From Paraspadella gotoi (taxonomy: Eukaryota; Chaetognatha), in NCBI GenBank assembly GCA_051294375.1, contig CM119267.1, positions 2,635,230-2,699,229 of the forward strand: a stretch of 64,000 nt of DNA, in the 5' to 3' direction. The number at the start of each line of letters is the position of its first letter. Positions within the stretch are counted from its first letter, which is position 1. The notes below the pieces were generated by a model. That model was not told the DNA's origin. It saw only the letters and a program-made list of their open reading frames with translations, and did not search any database. The translations under genes were made by a program, and so were the position numbers. Below are positions 58,933 through 64,000 of this stretch, in pieces.

Positions 58933-61900
58933 GCCATAGCCGATGAAATTTAAATGTTAATGAATACAGCGTAAAAATAAATCCTATCATGACCATACAC
59001 GGTTCCTTTTTACATCGGATTTAAATTCGCATTGGAGTTGCACAAGAATGAGATTGGTTCCCGGGATACGTTTCCGGACCTTTAGGGCTACACAAAAAAA
59101 AAAAGGGTAATCAAATTTTTCCTAATGACAGTTTTTTTTATAAATTAATATTAAATAGCTATATAAAATTAATAATAGTAAATAAATCAAAAAATCTAAA
59201 ACAATGGTTTAAATTTTTAAAAAATGAAAATATCAGTGCATCATCCATAATCCTATGAACAATTTTCTTTCGTTTGGTCCATAACCTATTATTCTATCTT
59301 TAATTAGTTTAATTGTAATTAATTTTTCTTATAAAATATTATTTAATTTTTTTTCAAAAAATTTTTAAATAAAAAAAAATTATAACTATGCCAAATTGAT
59401 TGAAGAAAAATCTTATATATATAAGGACATTACCTACCTAATATAGCGCCTTCAAATACATATATAGTAAGTTTATTATGATGATGTTTTGACATAGAAA
59501 TAAATAATTTATTAAAATAATATATGAAAAAATTTTAACTTTTGAATTCTTTTTTTCGCACTAATTAAGCATAATTTATATTAATTGTTCATTGATGCTT
59601 TTAATAGCTACTGGTTCAGTTGTATCCCCAGCTTTCATTCTCAATTATAAATGAATGTTTATAACTTCTCTATTCTTTAATAATACTGCTGCTATATTAC
59701 TTACTTTGACAAAATCAAAAAACTACTGATATTAAAAATGGTGAGTGTGATGAAACAGACAAAAACTTTTTAAAATCACATGCGCTATTTAATTGTTTGA
59801 ATGATATAATATATACCTTTGGGACAAAATTCAAAAAGTTTCTAAAACAATCCCAAAACTTGACATTTTAAGGTTCAAATGTTATAAATAATTGATATTT
59901 CGGGACTGCTTTGTAGGTTTTAACTAATTCGAGTAGCCTCTTAATATGACAGAAAAGCAGCTACTATTTAACAGTTTTTTTATTTGGAGTGGGCATCAAA
60001 GTTCTTAATACATATTAACATCAGTATATGTAAGTATAGTAGATTCCTCTAAGATTTTTTAATTTTGAAACATTTTACTTTTTTTCCATATTTTTTTGAC
60101 ACGCAAAACGTTTCTTTGATTACGCTAAAGAGAATGTAAAATAAAAAAATAAAAATAAATAGTACCAATAGTTAGAGTTTGTCGTAGAATAGAATAAAAA
60201 AAACCTTGTTTAAAATTTTGATTGGGAATCGGGTAAATAAGGCTTACCAACGGCATATCTCCATGCTGGTCATTCTCTCAATTAATTTTTTTAATTAATA
60301 CATTTGAAAGGGAAAAAACAGAAAATTCAGACTGCAGGCGGTGGCCCATTTAAAGGGTAGAGAAAATCTGTACATAGTGGCATGATATAATGGACATTTT
60401 ATGTCTTAGCGTAATGGGGGCAGTAAAGAAACCTTAAAAAATGAAATCATTAAGTCAGTCAATGAACCCTTTTTCGCCGAATTTTTTTTTTTCTTAATTA
60501 AAATGGACGTGATAATAATAGAAGTCAAATTCACCTTTATACAGGTTGTTATATTTAAAAGAAAGCATTAGACAATTACAATTCAACTACAATGATGTCT
60601 TGCTTTTGTCAAAATATGTCAGCAGTAGAATTTTTTAAGAAAATTTTATTATTACGATAAACAGCAGTATTATCAAGCTTTTGCTTTGCAGTTGAAGATA
60701 AGAAAAATTGATTATTTTTTTTCACAAGACAAGAAGGTAGACGTCAGACTGTTTATATCAAGCTGAAAAAATTTTATTATTTATCATTTTATCATAATAA
60801 AAAATATTTTCTATTCAAGCTACTACAAATCTTTTTTGCTTGTTTCTTATTTTAACTAAAAATACAAGCAAAAAGTTTAAAAGAGGAGAAAATTTAATGA
60901 TAATTAAATGCTTAATTCAGACTTTCCTCTTTCAATTGTACAAAAGAAAAACAAAAAAATTTCCCATTTGCCTTCATTGAAATTTTAATGCAACGTATAC
61001 TTTTAACTCGTATTTAAATAAAACTGTGAAAGATTTATGGATAAAATTTAAACAAAAACTGTTCTAGAAATGTTCTATGTCCCATGATTAGGGCTTAATT
61101 TGATCCACACCTACCTGTTCCTATCTTTTTTTTCAAAGATATCATCAAGAAAAATAACTTTTATTACTTTTTTGCATCCTTGCAGTTTTTTTAACACAAC
61201 AACTTTTGGCCTTAAAAATGTCTAGTTGGGATTGTTAAAACTTTTTACAATATTGTCCAAGGATAATATAATAATCACTCCACAAAATAAACTAGCATAC
61301 GATTTAAAAAAAAGTTTTCGTCTGTTTCATACATAATTTAATATCAAGTAACTTTTTGGATTTTCTAAAAGTAAAGTAACATATACGGCAGTCACGTATT
61401 ACTAAAACATAAAAAGTTATCAATTAATTATAATTGAAAAGGAATACAACTGACCCAGTAGCTATTAAGCATCGAATTGAACAATAATTAACAAATATGT
61501 TTATTATGCTAAAAAAATTCAAGTTATAAATTTTTCATATATTAATTATTTAATTATTTATTTTCTATATCAAACATACATCATAATAACTTACTATATA
61601 TGTATTGAAAGCCTATGATTTAGGTAGTAAGTCCATTATAAATATAAATTTTCTTCAATCATTTGCATAGTCTACTATAATTTTTTTAATTTTTAAAATA
61701 TTGAAAAAAGTTAAAAATAAATTTTAATAAAGAAAAATTAATTACAAAAAAAACTCATCTAAGATCAGAATAATGGTAGGATCAAGACGAAGAAGAAATG
61801 TTCAGAATATGGCATGATGCATGAGTATTTTCATTTTTTAAAAATATTTAAAACCATTTTTTAATTTTTTTATCTACTTATTGATTTTTATATGCTAATT

Positions 61901-62597
61901 TTAATATTAATTTATAAAAAAACTGTCATTAGGAAAAATTTGATACCCTTTTTTTTTTGTGTTAGCCCAAAGTCCGGAAACATATCCCGGGACATCTCAT
62001 TCTTGTGCGCACTCCATGCCGATTAATCGCATGTAAAAAGGAACCGTGCATAGATTATGATATTAAAAGATTTTGTCAAAAATGCTTTCTTCTGAGGTAC
62101 TCGCCTAATTTAAAAAATATTATATTACTATATAGAGCAAAAAATATTTTTTAAAATCTTAAAATTTTGTCATGGATTCTATAGAGCATAAAAAATTAAA
62201 CAAGAAATATAATTACAGCTTTTTAAAAATTCTTCACGTTTTCTAAGTATGAAAATATAAAAAAAACTGATAAAATTCATCAAAACTGATGATGATGATG
62301 ATTTTTTATAGTTTTTCTCTATTTGACACACTTATCGTAAAAATATTAAAAAAGATCATACTTGTGTAGACAAACTTTTCTGAGCTATCGAATATTGGTC
62401 TTAAAATTAAAAATTCAAAAAAAATTTTTGGCCCTTCCTATCTATAAATAATATTAAAAAATTAATTACTAGGGTATAGAGGCCATATTAAGAAATTTTT
62501 GTCCATTGGAAAGTATTTCTTAAAAATGCTAAAATATCGTTTGAGAATGTACTCACTCTAAATTTTTTGGACTCACCCCATGAGTGCGGTACCCCTA
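58933..62597. mobile_element. About 3.7 kb fold-back insertion with long terminal inverted repeats, no coding capacity
   Basis: The left arm has the uninterrupted site (about 37940-37955), whereas the right arm has this segment flanked by AATTAGGTTTAG (58921-58932) and AATTAGGGTTTAG (62598-62610), a likely 12-13 bp target duplication. Inside, 58975-60100 is the inverted complement of about 60950-62060. Examples are the ggttcctttttac and ttcctaatgacag blocks and tacatatatagtaagttt, present in both halves with roughly 20-25% divergence by eye. The outermost ends are not symmetric (about 45 bp left, 540 bp right). No frame longer than 60 codons is present, so it is non-autonomous; the long arms and target duplication are reminiscent of Mutator-like elements. 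Confidence 0.75.
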
Positions 62598-63658
62598 ATT
62601 AGGGTTTAGCGATTAAAGTTAGGGATTGGTTAGTGATTAAAGGTCTTGGTTTTGAGTTAAAGATAAAAGACGTGGGTCAGAAAGGAAATTATGAATAATT
62701 GGTTTTAGGGTTTTGGTTAGAGTTAGGGATTATGGTTTAGGAGTTTGATATAGTGAGTCAGGCACTGCAATATGTTCACCCCCAAGCTATAGCATTTATA
62801 CTCTTAGTTATGACCCGGTAATAAATAGCTCTTGCAATTAGGTACCGTAATTGATCTCAATGGTACTAACTCCCTTCAGGAAGCGTTAAAAACGGCCATA
62901 TCTTTTGGAAAAACCCTTCAAGCCTGGTTCCAAGCCCAGGCCTTTCCTTGGCGTTAGAGGCTTAAAGAAGTTGCGGAATAGTCAACTTCAAGCCCCACTT
63001 AGCGCTTTATCCACATTAGGTTTAAACCTAGTTCAACTTGTAAAAATATTAAACAAAAAATTAACTTCTGGGTAAACAACAATGGGGCACTTCTCAGAAA
63101 AACAGAAGCCCTTTTAAAGTTTATTAAAAACCATAAATAAAAATAAAATCAACCAAAAGAAACTTGTCAAATGCAGAATATCTCGTCAAATTTAAAAACT
63201 CCAAGCATTCAAAGGCAAAGATATAAACTTTCGTCATTTTTTTAGCCAAAATAATCAATCGATCGATTTCCCTTTTCTTGTTCTTCGCTCCGTCCTTCCG
63301 TCTCCGTCCGTTCCTCTCTGTCTCTATTTCTGTTTCCGAGCCATTTTCTCTTCCCCTTTTTACTTGGATGTGTTTTCGTCCAGAGTGTGCGAACTATAGC
63401 TAAGGGGGCCCGAAGAGAGACCGATTTTCAGCGAAGAAAGAATCTTGCGCCATTTTGTCTCTCTCTCTCCTCTACTCTCTCTCTCTCTTCTCTTAAACCC
63501 TCTCTCGCTCCCTACTTTGCGACTATTTGAAAGTCGTCGTTGTCAAATCCTAATGACTTTGCTTGATCCATAAGCAAATTTTACTTAACATCATTCTGCC
63601 TCTCTCTCTCTCTTCTCTCTCCTCTCTCTCTCCTCTCTCTCTCTTCTCTCTCTCTCTA

Positions 63659-63692
<34 letters not shown>

Positions 63693-64000
63693 CCCCTAAA
63701 ACCTTATTTCTCTCAAATTCTACCCTTCAATCCTCTATTTTTTTTTCGGTCCCCTCCAGTATCATGGACTGACATTTGTGAAACCCAATTACACAGACGA
63801 CGACGACGAGAGCGACGACAACGACGACTGTTGATGACGCTTTGCTGAAAAATTCGCCACGAAAGCTGCAGAGATCTAATTCGGCCTTCGCCAGCCATCG
63901 GAGGGCGCTGGCTGTCGCAGGGGAAGAGGGAGGAGAGGAGACTGCGCGCGAAGGGGGTGGGGGGTTGCTCTTGGAAGCTTTCAGGTGGTAGCGGAGAAGC

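Larger units (their letters stand above)
53330..64000 (-). repeat. Right arm of the giant inverted repeat (reaches window end)
   Basis: Reverse-complement partner of 35900-45540, about 1 kb longer because of a 3.7 kb insertion at 58933-62597 and because it lacks the inner inverted segment of the left arm. Homology is still visible at the last bases of the window, so the arm continues to the right. Confidence 0.9.

Overview
The window is eukaryotic, almost certainly invertebrate metazoan, nuclear DNA. The genes are split by short GT-AG introns and favour C or G at third codon positions. They encode an axonemal dynein heavy chain of the DNAH5/DNAH8 type, a Rab of the Rab32/38/29 group ending in a double cysteine, an SLC35G1-like EamA transporter and a CCDC92-like coiled-coil protein; the first and last of these point to an animal with motile cilia. 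The spaces between genes are AT-rich and packed with microsatellites and dispersed repeats. I cannot assign a phylum. No RNA gene, CRISPR array or viral gene was seen.

Layout. Positions 39-15673 (minus) hold the N-terminal part of the dynein gene from its start codon; the gene runs off the left edge. Its intron between about 2.4 and 7.4 kb is broken up by degenerate duplications. Positions 16160-18101 (minus) hold a complete six-exon Rab gene with an apparent GC-AG intron. Positions 19179-21753 (plus) hold a complete five-exon transporter gene. Rab and transporter are head to head, and the space between them contains the TCTCGCGAGA palindrome, CRE-like sites and two CCAAT boxes. Positions 25573-27382 (plus) hold a three-exon CCDC92-like gene. 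From 27.4 to 36 kb there are only repeats and a few orphan exon-like frames.

The right part, about 35.9 kb to the window end, is dominated by a very large imperfect inverted repeat. The left arm is about 35.9-45.5 kb and the right arm about 53.3-64.0 kb, with a 7.8 kb spacer. The arms differ mostly by small indels. The right arm carries a roughly 3.7 kb fold-back insertion that is absent from the left arm, and a third partial copy lies inverted inside the left arm beside a 25-N gap. Two of the three 25-N gaps sit where sequence flips strand and the third sits between direct duplicates, so part of this architecture may come from assembling divergent haplotypes or noisy long reads. The left arm encodes an aspartate-rich exon that is open on the minus strand; the equivalent copies are frame-shifted.

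The four recognised genes do not form an obvious pathway: cilium motor, vesicle-trafficking GTPase, membrane transporter and ciliary/centrosomal-type coiled coil. I found no convincing new multi-gene system. The most useful leads are the inverted repeat with its presence/absence insertion, a dispersed family with telomere-like repeats and a conserved end block, a 130-residue low-complexity insertion in the dynein tail, and the TCTCGCGAGA-centred divergent promoter.
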